NCBI RefSeq assembly: GCF_032268605.1
Contig: NZ_CP130318.1
Coordinates: 3,973,913 to 4,037,912, forward strand
Reading direction: 5' to 3'
DNA length: 64,000 bases
Origin: Paenibacillus aurantius
Lineage (GTDB): Bacteria > Bacillota > Bacilli > Paenibacillales > NBRC-103111
The notes beneath the pieces are model-generated. The model worked only from the letters and a program-made list of their open reading frames with translations. It was not told the origin of the DNA and searched no databases. The position numbers and the translations under genes are program-made. Shown here one piece after another: positions 35,489 through 45,286 of the stretch (positions are counted from its first letter, which is position 1; every line of letters begins with the position of its first letter).

Positions 35489-36529
35489 CTATCGTCGAAT
35501 CTCCACATACAGCTCGGTCTGCACTTTTTCGCGGGGGGCGAGCCGGACCAGACTCCCCTTCTCCCTCTCCGCCGCCCGGCCCTTTACAAAACAGTTGGAG
35601 GGTTCGATGCCCAAGACATGCTCTCCCGCTCCCGCCATTTTCCATTGGATCAGGTTCGGCAGCGTCCCGGTGTGCCAACCGAGCTCTACCGTCAGCGGGA
35701 ATGTCCCCCCACCGGCTTGCGGAAAAGCAGGCTGCTCGATCCGCACACGCGCCCATCCTTGGCCGTCCGGTTCCGGCCGCCGGTAATACACCCGTTCCTG
35801 GAATAAGGGATCCGGCTGCTGCCAGGTGTCCATCCCGTCGATAGGCGTTCCAGGCTCCCGCGGCCGGACGGGACCTTCCGGAAACACGATGCGGGTCCCC
35901 TCATCCAGGAGAGGAAATCCAAAGTTGAAATGGTAAAGCAGCATAAAAGGGGCCTCCCGGAACCCCATATTCTCCACCTCGTCGGTTATCTGAATCCGGT
36001 TATCCCCGAGACGGCTTCGAATGACTCGTTTTAAGCGCAGGCAGTCGCCAAAGATGGATGTCTCTTCTACAACACCCCGTACCTCCATCCGGTATTCGTC
36101 CTGCACCCAATCGGACACCGCCGACACTTGGCGGGCGGGGATGTGGTGGGCACGTCCGTGCTGCCCGTAGCTTCCTTCCTTATCGGCGCCGGGCGATCCC
36201 ACCTGGGTCAGGCCGCATGTCATGAGCAAGCCCCCTGACGCTGTCCGGACCCATTCGGCTTCCCGGCTGTCGTAATAGGCTGGGTGGGCGTCTCCGTTGG
36301 GGCTTTGCCAGGAAATCGGCACATCACCGAACGCAGCCAGGGAGATATCCATGCCCTTGGAGGGGGTCACGGCGTAGGCCAGACCGGCTCCGGTCCTCAC
36401 CCAGATCTGTTCCGTGCCTGTTTCGACTCCTTCTTCGAGGCGGACCCTGCGGATTCCGCCCAGCTGTTCGATCCGCCCCACCCGGGCTTCCAGTTCATCG
36501 CGTGTCCAGCTTCTTCCGAATAGCTTCAT
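35489..36529 (-). CDS. DUF4432 family protein (aldose-1-epimerase-like)
   Basis: The 346-residue protein matches DUF4432, a galactose-mutarotase-like beta-sandwich: TPSKGMDISLAAFGDVPISW, GGLLMTCGLTQVGSP, GQHGRAHHIPA and the catalytic-looking PFMLLYHFNFGFPLLDEGT and VLGIEPSNCFVKGR. It likely interconverts sugar anomers. ATG 36529 is preceded by AAAGGA; the GTG at 36541 lacks a site. It lies 15 bases after the lyxose isomerase gene. Confidence 0.82.
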   Translation of the reverse strand: MKLFGRSWTRDELEARVGRIEQLGGIRRVRLEEGVETGTEQIWVRTGAGLAYAVTPSKGMDISLAAFGDVPISWQSPNGDAHPAYYDSREAEWVRTASGGLLMTCGLTQVGSPGADKEGSYGQHGRAHHIPARQVSAVSDWVQDEYRMEVRGVVEETSIFGDCLRLKRVIRSRLGDNRIQITDEVENMGFREAPFMLLYHFNFGFPLLDEGTRIVFPEGPVRPREPGTPIDGMDTWQQPDPLFQERVYYRRPEPDGQGWARVRIEQPAFPQAGGGTFPLTVELGWHTGTLPNLIQWKMAGAGEHVLGIEPSNCFVKGRAAEREKGSLVRLAPREKVQTELYVEIRR

Positions 36530-36544
36530 GGTCCTTTCCACCTG

Positions 36545-38324
<1,780 letters not shown>

Positions 38325-38374
38325 GAAACACCTCACTAAAAATGGGATAAAAGGAACTCTTACCTGCCAGTATG

Positions 38375-38422
38375 CTAACAAAAGGACATAAAATGTTATT
38401 TTGTAACATCCCTTTTTGTTAG
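38375..38422. promoter_or_regulatory. Nested inverted repeats upstream of the PfkB kinase
   Basis: CTAACAAAAGG (38375-38385) faces CCTTTTTGTTAG (38411-38422), and inside them ATGTTA (38393-38398) faces TAACAT (38404-38409). No T tract follows, so an operator is more likely than a terminator. Confidence 0.45.
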
Positions 38423-38532
38423 TTTACCAAAAATCCCGAAAGTTTGGGTTCATTTCTCACAAATATTCTTTCGAACAAAGCCCCGTCCGGGGAAGAGGTG
38501 ATGCCTCGGCCGGGATACAGGGGAATGCTGTA

Positions 38533-39612
38533 TCAGATAACTTCGAGATCGTCCTTGGACGGCAGCGGCGGATAAGACCCATGAGGCTCCGCCTGGTACC
38601 AGAAAGCGACGGACGCGATATCGTCCTTAAGAGGTAGGTACCGGCCGTGCGACCTCCATCCGAGTGCCTGGATGGTTACCTTTAAGTCTTCCTCGAACCG
38701 GATAGGATCCATGATATGCCAGCGGTACATCCCGAAGCGCTGATTGGCCCGGTAGAGGCCGTCCGGCTTGATCACCTGGTGCATGCCGAGGAAAGCGGTC
38801 GAATAAGTCGTATACTGGTTGTTCATGTCCCAGTTCCACGCGCCTCCGAAGTAATCCTCGGTCCCCGTCCCCGCGATCGTCGGATATTCCCGGTCCCCGT
38901 CCATATAGAACTTGATCTCCCCTTCGCCGAACCAGTTGTTGCTGTTGGCCTGCCACGCGAGATAGGTTCCCACGTAATGCCCTTTTCCCTCGATGCCGTC
39001 GATAATCGTATGTACTTCTTTGTAGGGAAGCGGGTTGCTCCTGCGCCACTGGGCATGGAAGTACGCCAGATCTTCCGGAATTTCCGTCAAGGTGTAATCA
39101 ATCTGGTAGTAGAGCACGGCATTTTCGTGAGAAAGATTTTTCATGGTAACGCGGGCCTTCTTGCGGAAGGGCATTTCCCAGTAGCTGTTGAATCCCCCGG
39201 CGGGATTCACGGCGATAGGCAGGGAGTTGACGTTGGTCCTCTCGCACCAGCCGTTGCAGAAGAAATCACCCACGGGCACCTGCACCGATGGCTCGGTCTC
39301 GTCGTCCCAATACACTGTAAAAATCAAGGAACGCCAAACCTCCGGGGCGCAGGTGAGCCAGATGTGCTGGATCATGCCGGGACCGGTGATTTCGCCCATG
39401 GTGAACTCCGTGTTCCCTTCCACCAAGACGGACGGAGAGACCTTCCATCCCTGCCCCAAATCCCGGGATGGCCCCGATCCGGTTCCTTCCGTGGCCATGG
39501 CACCCTTGCCTTTTTCGCCGGTGAAATTCTCCGGAGAGATAGAGCGTGTCTGGGCGTTGGAGAGACGGGAGAGACTGCCGATTCCCATGCCGATTCCATT
39601 GAATGGTATCAT
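38533..39612 (-). CDS. Glycoside hydrolase family 172 (DUF2961) enzyme
   Basis: The 359-residue protein is a DUF2961/GH172 enzyme: SRDLGQGWKVSPSVLV, GPGMIQHIWLT, a central NWFGEGEIKFYMDGD and TIAGTGTEDYFGGAW, whose acidic residues match the catalytic region. Characterised GH172 enzymes act on alpha-fructofuranosides (difructose anhydride I) or alpha-D-arabinofuranosides. No signal peptide, so it would cleave imported oligosaccharides. ATG 39612 is 9 bases after GAGGAGG. Confidence 0.88.
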   Translation of the reverse strand: MIPFNGIGMGIGSLSRLSNAQTRSISPENFTGEKGKGAMATEGTGSGPSRDLGQGWKVSPSVLVEGNTEFTMGEITGPGMIQHIWLTCAPEVWRSLIFTVYWDDETEPSVQVPVGDFFCNGWCERTNVNSLPIAVNPAGGFNSYWEMPFRKKARVTMKNLSHENAVLYYQIDYTLTEIPEDLAYFHAQWRRSNPLPYKEVHTIIDGIEGKGHYVGTYLAWQANSNNWFGEGEIKFYMDGDREYPTIAGTGTEDYFGGAWNWDMNNQYTTYSTAFLGMHQVIKPDGLYRANQRFGMYRWHIMDPIRFEEDLKVTIQALGWRSHGRYLPLKDDIASVAFWYQAEPHGSYPPLPSKDDLEVI

Positions 39613-39766
39613 ACTAAACATCCTCCTCAATTCATTCGTTTGGATTGGTGACGTTGAACAGGACCTTGTCTGGAGGCGCGACCTCTTCCGGGAAGGGATG
39701 GCCCGACACTTGGGTCTCCGGACATTCCGGTCTTTAAGATCGGGACATTCGATGCCCCGTTCCCGG

Positions 39767-41557
39767 CTACTTATACAGCGGCCCGTACGCCGCGCATGCC
39801 CGGTAGTCGGCCCCTTCGGCGTCTCCGGTGCCGAAAGCGTTCCAGGCGCTCGGCCGGAAAATGCGGTCGTCCGGCACGTTGTGCATGCATACGGGAATCC
39901 GCAGCATGGAGGCCAACGTGATCAGCTCGCCTCCGATATGCCCGAAGCTGACCGCGCAGTGGTTGGAGCCCCAGCTGTTCATCACCGTATAGACGTCGCG
40001 GAACGCCCCTTCCCCGGTCAGGCGGGGGACGAACCAGGTCGTCGGCCAGGTCGGGTTCGAACGGAGGTCGAGCTTGTCGTGCACTTCGCCGGGAAGCTCA
40101 ACCGTATAGCCCTCGGCCAGCTGCAGCACCGGCCCCAGTCCCTTGACCAGGTTAAGACGGGCCATGGTAACGGGCATGCCTTCCCGTGTCGTATAATCGG
40201 TCGAAAACCCGCCTCCGCGGAAAAAGTCGACGGCCGGGCGCCACTCCACCGCCTCTAAACAAGCTTTGGTTTCCTCTGTGCTAATTTCCCAAAACGGCTT
40301 CATGGCCGGCTTTCCCTCACGGCTTTGGCGGCCCGTCCCATCCAGGGCGGCCGGTCCGGAATTGATAAGATGAATGATTCCGTCCTTCGCCATCCCCTCC
40401 AGCTCATAGCCCGCTGCCTTTTGTACCGCATCCGGACTCCAGTAGGTTCGTACGTCGGCAAAGATTTGCGCGGCATTCGTCAGCAGATGGCCGAAGATCA
40501 TGGTCATTCCGTTAAGAGCGTCATTCTCGGTAGAGAGCATATACGGCTGGCGGATGCCGTTCCAGTCAAAGGAAGACGTGAGGATCGCTTCCATGACATC
40601 CCCGTTCGGCTTGAAATCGGTCCACATGCGCTGGCCCTGAAAGCCGGCCGCCAAGGCATTATGACCGAGGGCCTCCTCGCCATATCCCATCGAATCCAGC
40701 TTCGGGTTCCCGGTCATCAGGTCCCGCGCGATCAGGGTCATTCGGACGGAGACGGCCCAATCCTCGTCCTTCTGCTCCCGGGTGCGCTGCCCGTCAACCG
40801 GATTGACGTCCTCTCCTTCCCGGCAGTTCTCCTTCACCCAGGCCATCGCGGCTTCGAACTCTTCCTTGTCATAAATGCCGAGCTCCATCCGGCGCAGGAA
40901 TTCGCTCATATCCACATACTCGTTCCTCATGTCCAGATAATCCTGGAAGAAGCTTTCGTCTATGATGCAGCCCGCAATGCCCATGGAAACCGAGCCCATG
41001 GAAAGGTAGGATTTGCCCCTCATGACAGCCACGGCCAGAGCGGGCTTCGCGAACTGAAGCAGCTTCGCTTTCACATCGTCCGGCAGGGTGGTGTCCGTGA
41101 TGTCCTGAACGTCCCGGCCGTAAATGCTGAACGCCGGAAGCCCCTTCTGGTTATGCGCCGCCAGAGCCGCAGCGAGGTACACGGCGCCCGGACGCTCCGT
41201 TCCATTAAAGCCATAGATGGCCTGGGGCCGGAAAGGATCCGTGTCCATCGTTTCCGTTGGGTAGCACCAGGAAGGCGTGACGGAAATCGTTACCCCGACA
41301 TTCTCACCCGCGAACCGTTGCGCCGTGCGGGCCGCTTCCGCGACCCCGCCGATGCAGGTTTCGGCTAGGATGCACTCCACCGGATCCCCATTGGCGTGAC
41401 GCAGGTTAGCGGTTAAAAAGTCCGCCACCGTCTCAGCCATTTTCATCGTGACTTCCTCGAGCGATTCCCGAATCCCACCTCGCCTGCCATCAATGATGGG
41501 GCGTATTCCGATCTTCGGCATGCTTCCTTTCCAGCGGTTCCATGCGCTTCCTTCCAT
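39767..41557 (-). CDS. fucI: L-fucose/D-arabinose isomerase FucI
   Basis: The 596-residue protein aligns along its length with FucI ([66 protein letters not shown]). The manganese ligands Glu (TENDALNG), Asp (FADVRTYW) and His (WGSNHCAVS) are conserved. It converts L-fucose to L-fuculose and D-arabinose to D-ribulose. AGGAG lies 8 bases before the ATG. A LacI operator precedes it. No fucK, fucA or fucose permease accompanies it. Confidence 0.95.
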   Translation of the reverse strand: MEGSAWNRWKGSMPKIGIRPIIDGRRGGIRESLEEVTMKMAETVADFLTANLRHANGDPVECILAETCIGGVAEAARTAQRFAGENVGVTISVTPSWCYPTETMDTDPFRPQAIYGFNGTERPGAVYLAAALAAHNQKGLPAFSIYGRDVQDITDTTLPDDVKAKLLQFAKPALAVAVMRGKSYLSMGSVSMGIAGCIIDESFFQDYLDMRNEYVDMSEFLRRMELGIYDKEEFEAAMAWVKENCREGEDVNPVDGQRTREQKDEDWAVSVRMTLIARDLMTGNPKLDSMGYGEEALGHNALAAGFQGQRMWTDFKPNGDVMEAILTSSFDWNGIRQPYMLSTENDALNGMTMIFGHLLTNAAQIFADVRTYWSPDAVQKAAGYELEGMAKDGIIHLINSGPAALDGTGRQSREGKPAMKPFWEISTEETKACLEAVEWRPAVDFFRGGGFSTDYTTREGMPVTMARLNLVKGLGPVLQLAEGYTVELPGEVHDKLDLRSNPTWPTTWFVPRLTGEGAFRDVYTVMNSWGSNHCAVSFGHIGGELITLASMLRIPVCMHNVPDDRIFRPSAWNAFGTGDAEGADYRACAAYGPLYK

Positions 41558-41581
41558 CCCTCAGTCTCCTCCCATAATTCG

Positions 41582-41603
41582 GATAGGTAAACGTTAACCT
41601 ATC
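41582..41603. promoter_or_regulatory. LacI-type operator upstream of fucI
   Basis: A 22-base near-perfect palindrome with core GTAAACGTTAAC and arms GATAG/CTATC, 25 bases before the fucI start. The same 12-base core recurs at 42643-42654 before the lacI-type gene. Confidence 0.8.
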
Positions 41604-41610
41604 GGCTAAC

Positions 41611-41631
41611 AAAAAAGAGGGTTTCCCCTCT
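41611..41631 (-). terminator. Terminator of the LacI regulator gene
   Basis: AGAGGG (41616-41621) and CCCTCT (41626-41631) pair around a 4-base loop, with six As at 41611-41616 as the minus-strand U tract. It lies just after the regulator's stop codon. Confidence 0.8.
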
Positions 41632-41633
41632 CT

Positions 41634-42626
41634 TCACCATTTGCGTACCAGTGTGGGCACGAAGGTGCGACTCTCGGTTCCTTCCCCTTTCTCCGCATGA
41701 GCAAGCCGCCGGATCAACAATTCCGCCGCCGCTTGGCCTACTTCGTCCGGACACTGCTCCACAATCGAAAGCCTATGACCGAACAATCCCGAAAATTCCA
41801 GATCGCCAAAGGAGGCCACCTCGATGGAATCCAGCGCTTTTCCTGCTTCCCGGAGACCGAGATAGAGGCCGAAGGTCATTTCGTTGTTAACGCTGAAGAC
41901 CGCAGTCGGCGGCTTCGGAAGCTGCAGGAAGGTCAGAATTCCCTCCCTGCCGGATTCCCTGGTCAAGTCTCCGGCGAATACATAAGACGCGGGGAGCGCC
42001 ACGCCTGCTTCCCTCAAGGCGGCGGCGGCTCCGTCCAGCCGTTCCCGGGCGGTGCTGATCCAGTCCGGCCCGGCCAGTATCCCGATTGCTTCGTGCCTTT
42101 GCGCCAGCTCGGCAGCCGCTTCATGGGCCGCCGCCTCGTTCTCTTCCGCCGCGAGATCGGCCGCGACGCCCGGAAGTTTCCGGTCTACGAGAACAAACGG
42201 AATGCCAGAGCCGCGGACCATCTTGCGAATAGCGGGAACATTCCGCCCGGTTCCGGCTAAGACGACGGCTTCTACTCTCATCATCATCAACCCGTTCAGA
42301 GCTTCCAGCTCCATGTCCGGATCCCCGTAGGTATCCATAAACATGCCGTGAAGCCCGCTCTGCCGGAGCCTTTTCTGAAGGGAACGGGAAAGCTTCATGA
42401 AGTAGGGATTGGTCATGTCCGGCAATACGATGCCGACCATCCGGGATCTGTCCTGCTTGAGGCTGCGGGCGATGGCATTCGGCCGGTAATTCAGGCGCTC
42501 GATCGTTTCCAGGATGGTGCGGCGCGCCCCTTCACTCACATAGCCCGTGTTGTTAAGAACCCGGGAGATTGTGGCCGTAGATACGCCCGCTTCCTGGGCT
42601 ACGTCTTTAATGGTGATTTTCTTCAT
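41634..42626 (-). CDS. LacI-family transcriptional repressor
   Basis: The 330-residue repressor starts with the LacI helix-turn-helix (MKKITIKDVAQEAGVSTATI, then hinge YRPNAIARSLKQ) and has a periplasmic-binding-like effector domain (GIVLPDMTNPYFMKL, AVFSVNNEMTFGLYLGL). AGGAGA precedes the ATG. It lies upstream of fucI and shares a 12-base operator core with it, so it likely represses both itself and fucI. The inducer is probably a sugar of the island. Confidence 0.92.
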   Translation of the reverse strand: MKKITIKDVAQEAGVSTATISRVLNNTGYVSEGARRTILETIERLNYRPNAIARSLKQDRSRMVGIVLPDMTNPYFMKLSRSLQKRLRQSGLHGMFMDTYGDPDMELEALNGLMMMRVEAVVLAGTGRNVPAIRKMVRGSGIPFVLVDRKLPGVAADLAAEENEAAAHEAAAELAQRHEAIGILAGPDWISTARERLDGAAAALREAGVALPASYVFAGDLTRESGREGILTFLQLPKPPTAVFSVNNEMTFGLYLGLREAGKALDSIEVASFGDLEFSGLFGHRLSIVEQCPDEVGQAAAELLIRRLAHAEKGEGTESRTFVPTLVRKW

Positions 42627-42642
42627 CTGCGTCTCCTGTTAT

Positions 42643-42654
42643 GTTAACGTTTAC
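42643..42654. promoter_or_regulatory. Autoregulatory LacI-type operator
   Basis: GTTAACGTTTAC is the reverse complement of the core of the fucI operator. It lies 17 bases upstream of the repressor start codon, next to its ribosome binding site. Confidence 0.75.
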
Positions 42655-42736
42655 ACATTGAGTCTAGCAGAGTCGGATATCTTTGCCAATGGGGTTTTGG
42701 CCAAACAAAATTTTATGCCGTAACGAAAAAAGAGCA

Positions 42737-42790
42737 TTGACACGGACGCATCATTCGCTTACCATCTAATTTAACAATCATCTAATTAGA
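42737..42790 (+). promoter_or_regulatory. Promoter and repeats upstream of the ArsR-type gene
   Basis: TTGACA (42737-42742) and TACCAT (42760-42765) are 17 bases apart. ATCTAATT occurs at 42764-42771 and again at 42780-42787, the second within the palindrome TCTAATTAGA (42781-42790). These repeats overlap the start region and may be the binding site of the encoded regulator. Confidence 0.45.
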
Positions 42791-42830
42791 CATTCATTAA
42801 ATTATAAATCACAAAAAGGCGGTGTTCTTC

Positions 42831-43430
42831 GTGCAATTAGAAAAAGTCGTCCAGTATCACAAAGCTCTAGCCGATCCTACCCGAATCAAACTGCTGATCC
42901 TGCTGGCGGACGGGGAGCGGAACGGGCAGGTACTGGCGGAGAAGCTCGGTGTCACCCCCGCTACCATCACCCACCACGCGGCGAAGCTGCGGGAAGCCAG
43001 CCTGCTTAACGAACGGCGGGAGAAGAATACCATATATTTTTCCTTAAACCATTATTTCATCAAGAGCTATGCCACGGCTACGGAAAGCCTGATTTACCGC
43101 AAAACCAAAGGAGGAAACGAGATGGCGCAGGACAACGAGAACCGGTTGAGGGACTCGGTCATTAAGAACTTCTTCACCAAAGAGGGTAAGCTGAAGAGCA
43201 TCCCCGTTCAGCTTAAGAAGAAGCTTATGGTGCTGGAGGTTTTGATTTCAAAATTGGAAATGGGCAGAACTTATACCGAGAAGGAAATCAACGAGTTTAT
43301 AACCGGTTTTCATGACGATTTTGCCACAATCCGAAGGGAATTCATTATGCACCAGTTCATGTTCAGGGAGAATCAGATTTATGAGCTGAACCCTCCCGAG
43401 ATGTGGGCTAACTGGAAGACCCTTTCCTGA
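42831..43430 (+). CDS. ArsR-type regulator with DUF2087 domain
   Basis: The 199-residue protein has an ArsR-type winged helix (KALADPTRIKLLILLADGER, then LGVTPATITHHAAKLREASL, residues 10-65) and a C-terminal DUF2087 domain (LKKKLMVLEVLISKLEMGRTYTEKEIN in outline, then REFIMHQFMFRENQIYEL). No metal-binding Cys pair is seen in the DNA-binding part, so it is not a classic metal sensor. The GTG at 42831 lies 8 bases after AAGGCGG. Its target may be its own promoter or the convergent MFS gene. Confidence 0.82.
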   Translation: MQLEKVVQYHKALADPTRIKLLILLADGERNGQVLAEKLGVTPATITHHAAKLREASLLNERREKNTIYFSLNHYFIKSYATATESLIYRKTKGGNEMAQDNENRLRDSVIKNFFTKEGKLKSIPVQLKKKLMVLEVLISKLEMGRTYTEKEINEFITGFHDDFATIRREFIMHQFMFRENQIYELNPPEMWANWKTLS

Positions 43431-43481
43431 TCAAGCGATCAGGAAGAGAAGCGGGTCAGCCGGAAGCTTTCGCTAAAAAAA

Positions 43482-43507
43482 GCGGGGCAAGCTTTCGCCT
43501 GCCCCGC
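43482..43507. terminator. Bidirectional terminator between ArsR and MFS genes
   Basis: GCGGGGCA (43482-43489) and TGCCCCGC (43500-43507) form an 8-bp GC-rich stem, with seven As before it and TTCTTTTT after it, serving both convergent genes. Confidence 0.85.
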
Positions 43508-43548
43508 CATTCTTTTTGCAAATATACACTTATTTTCCGATACAAGCG

Positions 43549-44982
43549 TTAATGCATCGAATTCATCGCTGAATGAGTAACGGCAACCCGGCGGATAAAA
43601 AACGCCATCGCAAGACCGATTAACGTTACGACGAAGGCGAATAGAAAGACATGCTGGGATCCGGCCGTCATTGCATGGGCCAGCGGGTTCTGAACAGCCT
43701 TCGCCGGAGCGCCGCTCATATACCTCTCCATCCCGCCGGTAAGGATACTGATGGCGATCGCCGTGCCGATGGCTCCCGCCACCTGCTGCAGGGTGTTCAT
43801 GATCGCCGTCCCGTGCGGATAGAGCTCAGGCGGCAATTGATTCAGTCCGTTCGTTTGCGCAGGCATCCATACCATCGAAATGCCCACCATCAACCCGATG
43901 TGCAGCGCTACGATGAAACCCACAGAAGACACGGGCGTTAAGGTGGAGAAAAGCCACAGCATGATCCCCACCAGGATCAGGCCGGGAATAACGAGCCACC
44001 TCGGTCCGTATTTGTCGAACAATTTCCCCATTCGGGGAGACAGGATACCGTTCAAAGCACTGCCCGGCAGTAGCATGAGACCGGCGGTGAAGGCCGTCAG
44101 GTTCATCCCCTTCTGCAGAAACATGGGCAGGATAATCATGCTCGACAGGATGATCATCATACACGACAGCACCATGGCCAGTCCTACGAGATACATGGGA
44201 TACTTGAATACCCCAAGATTCATCATCGGCTCGCTCATCGTCTTCTGCCGCAGCGAGAACAGGAGTAGAGCGGCCGCCCCCACGAGAATGGACGTCAGGA
44301 CGATGGGACTGGTCCATCCCTCCGAGCCTTCCCCCGCTTTACTAAAGCCGAACACAACCCCGCCGAAGCCGATCGTGGACAAGGCGACCGACAGCAGATC
44401 AACCCGCGACTTCGTCACCTCGGTGACGTTATCCAGATACTTCAGCCCAACCAAGAGGCCAAGGATCAGGAAAGGCAGGGATAACCAGAAAATATAATGC
44501 CAGGTGAAATATTCGATTAACAACCCCGCTACCGTTGGACCGGTGGCCGGCGCGAACATAATGACGAGCCCGACGAAGCCCATGGCCGCCCCGCGCTTCT
44601 CCGGCGGGTATACCACTAGAATCGTATTGAACATGAGGGGAATGAGCAGCCCCATGCCCACCGCCTGCAGAACGCGGGCGGCCATCAGCATTTCAAAACT
44701 GTAAGAAACGGCGGCGAGCAACGTACCCGCGATGGAGCTGGCAAGTGAGCCGATAAACAGCTGCCTTGTGGAGAATCGCTGCAGGAGCCAGCCGGTCAGA
44801 GGCATCAGAATGCCAAGCGTAAGCAAGAACCCCGTCGTTAACCACTGCGCCGTGGCGGCCGTAATCTGGAAGATCTCCATCAAATTGCTGATCGCGATGT
44901 TGAGCGCCGTTTCACTGAACATGCCGACGAAACCGCAGATAAGCAGCGAGGCCATAATGGCCCGCGTATTGTATTTCTTCAT
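43549..44982 (-). CDS. DHA2-family drug/proton MFS efflux transporter
   Basis: The 477-residue membrane protein has about 14 hydrophobic segments and DHA2 (EmrB/LmrB-like) motifs: WLTTGFLLTLGILMPLTGWLL near residue 50 and ARVLQAVGMGLLIPLMF (motif C region near 105). It should export amphipathic compounds using the proton gradient. GGATGGAG precedes the ATG. It is convergent with the ArsR/DUF2087 gene. Confidence 0.92.
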   Translation of the reverse strand: MKKYNTRAIMASLLICGFVGMFSETALNIAISNLMEIFQITAATAQWLTTGFLLTLGILMPLTGWLLQRFSTRQLFIGSLASSIAGTLLAAVSYSFEMLMAARVLQAVGMGLLIPLMFNTILVVYPPEKRGAAMGFVGLVIMFAPATGPTVAGLLIEYFTWHYIFWLSLPFLILGLLVGLKYLDNVTEVTKSRVDLLSVALSTIGFGGVVFGFSKAGEGSEGWTSPIVLTSILVGAAALLLFSLRQKTMSEPMMNLGVFKYPMYLVGLAMVLSCMMIILSSMIILPMFLQKGMNLTAFTAGLMLLPGSALNGILSPRMGKLFDKYGPRWLVIPGLILVGIMLWLFSTLTPVSSVGFIVALHIGLMVGISMVWMPAQTNGLNQLPPELYPHGTAIMNTLQQVAGAIGTAIAISILTGGMERYMSGAPAKAVQNPLAHAMTAGSQHVFLFAFVVTLIGLAMAFFIRRVAVTHSAMNSMH

Positions 44983-45286
44983 GATCGCACTCCATCCTTT
45001 TTCCGAGTATACTCTCTCTCTTTTTCTCTTTACTCTGTCTTGTCCATCCGGTCTCTATATCATAACGGGAAACGGGGACGGAATCTATTTTTTTCTCGCG
45101 AGTCTGCCCGGCCTTCCCCTCCGCTTCGGAATCCATTTATATCAAAATGTTTGTTTCTAACAAAACGGTCCAGGAAAATATTACCTTCTTCTGCAAATAA
45201 GTGACCATTCGAACAGCCAATCATGATATAATCGCACAAAAGAGAATGGAATGGAGAATTCCGTTATGTCCGGAGGAACGGCCACC
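44983..45286. other. Intergenic region between MFS and kinase genes
   Basis: No gene is seen in these 304 bases between divergent genes. The only notable structure is the palindrome TTTGTT-TCT-AACAAA at 45150-45164, about 120 bases before the kinase start, a possible operator. Confidence 0.4.

Noticed and set aside
35265-35756. Small minus-strand frame of 163 codons overlapping the DUF4432 gene end
   Set aside because: It is a shadow frame of DUF4432 running through a terminator.
39613-39766. Extra LacI operator before the GH172 gene (GTGACGTTGAAC)
   Set aside because: It differs from the matched operator core at several positions and lacks the palindromic arms.
39767-41557. Classical L-fucose operon reading of the fucI region
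   Set aside because: Fuculokinase, fuculose-phosphate aldolase, fucose mutarotase and fucose permease are all missing, so L-fucose alone is not well supported.
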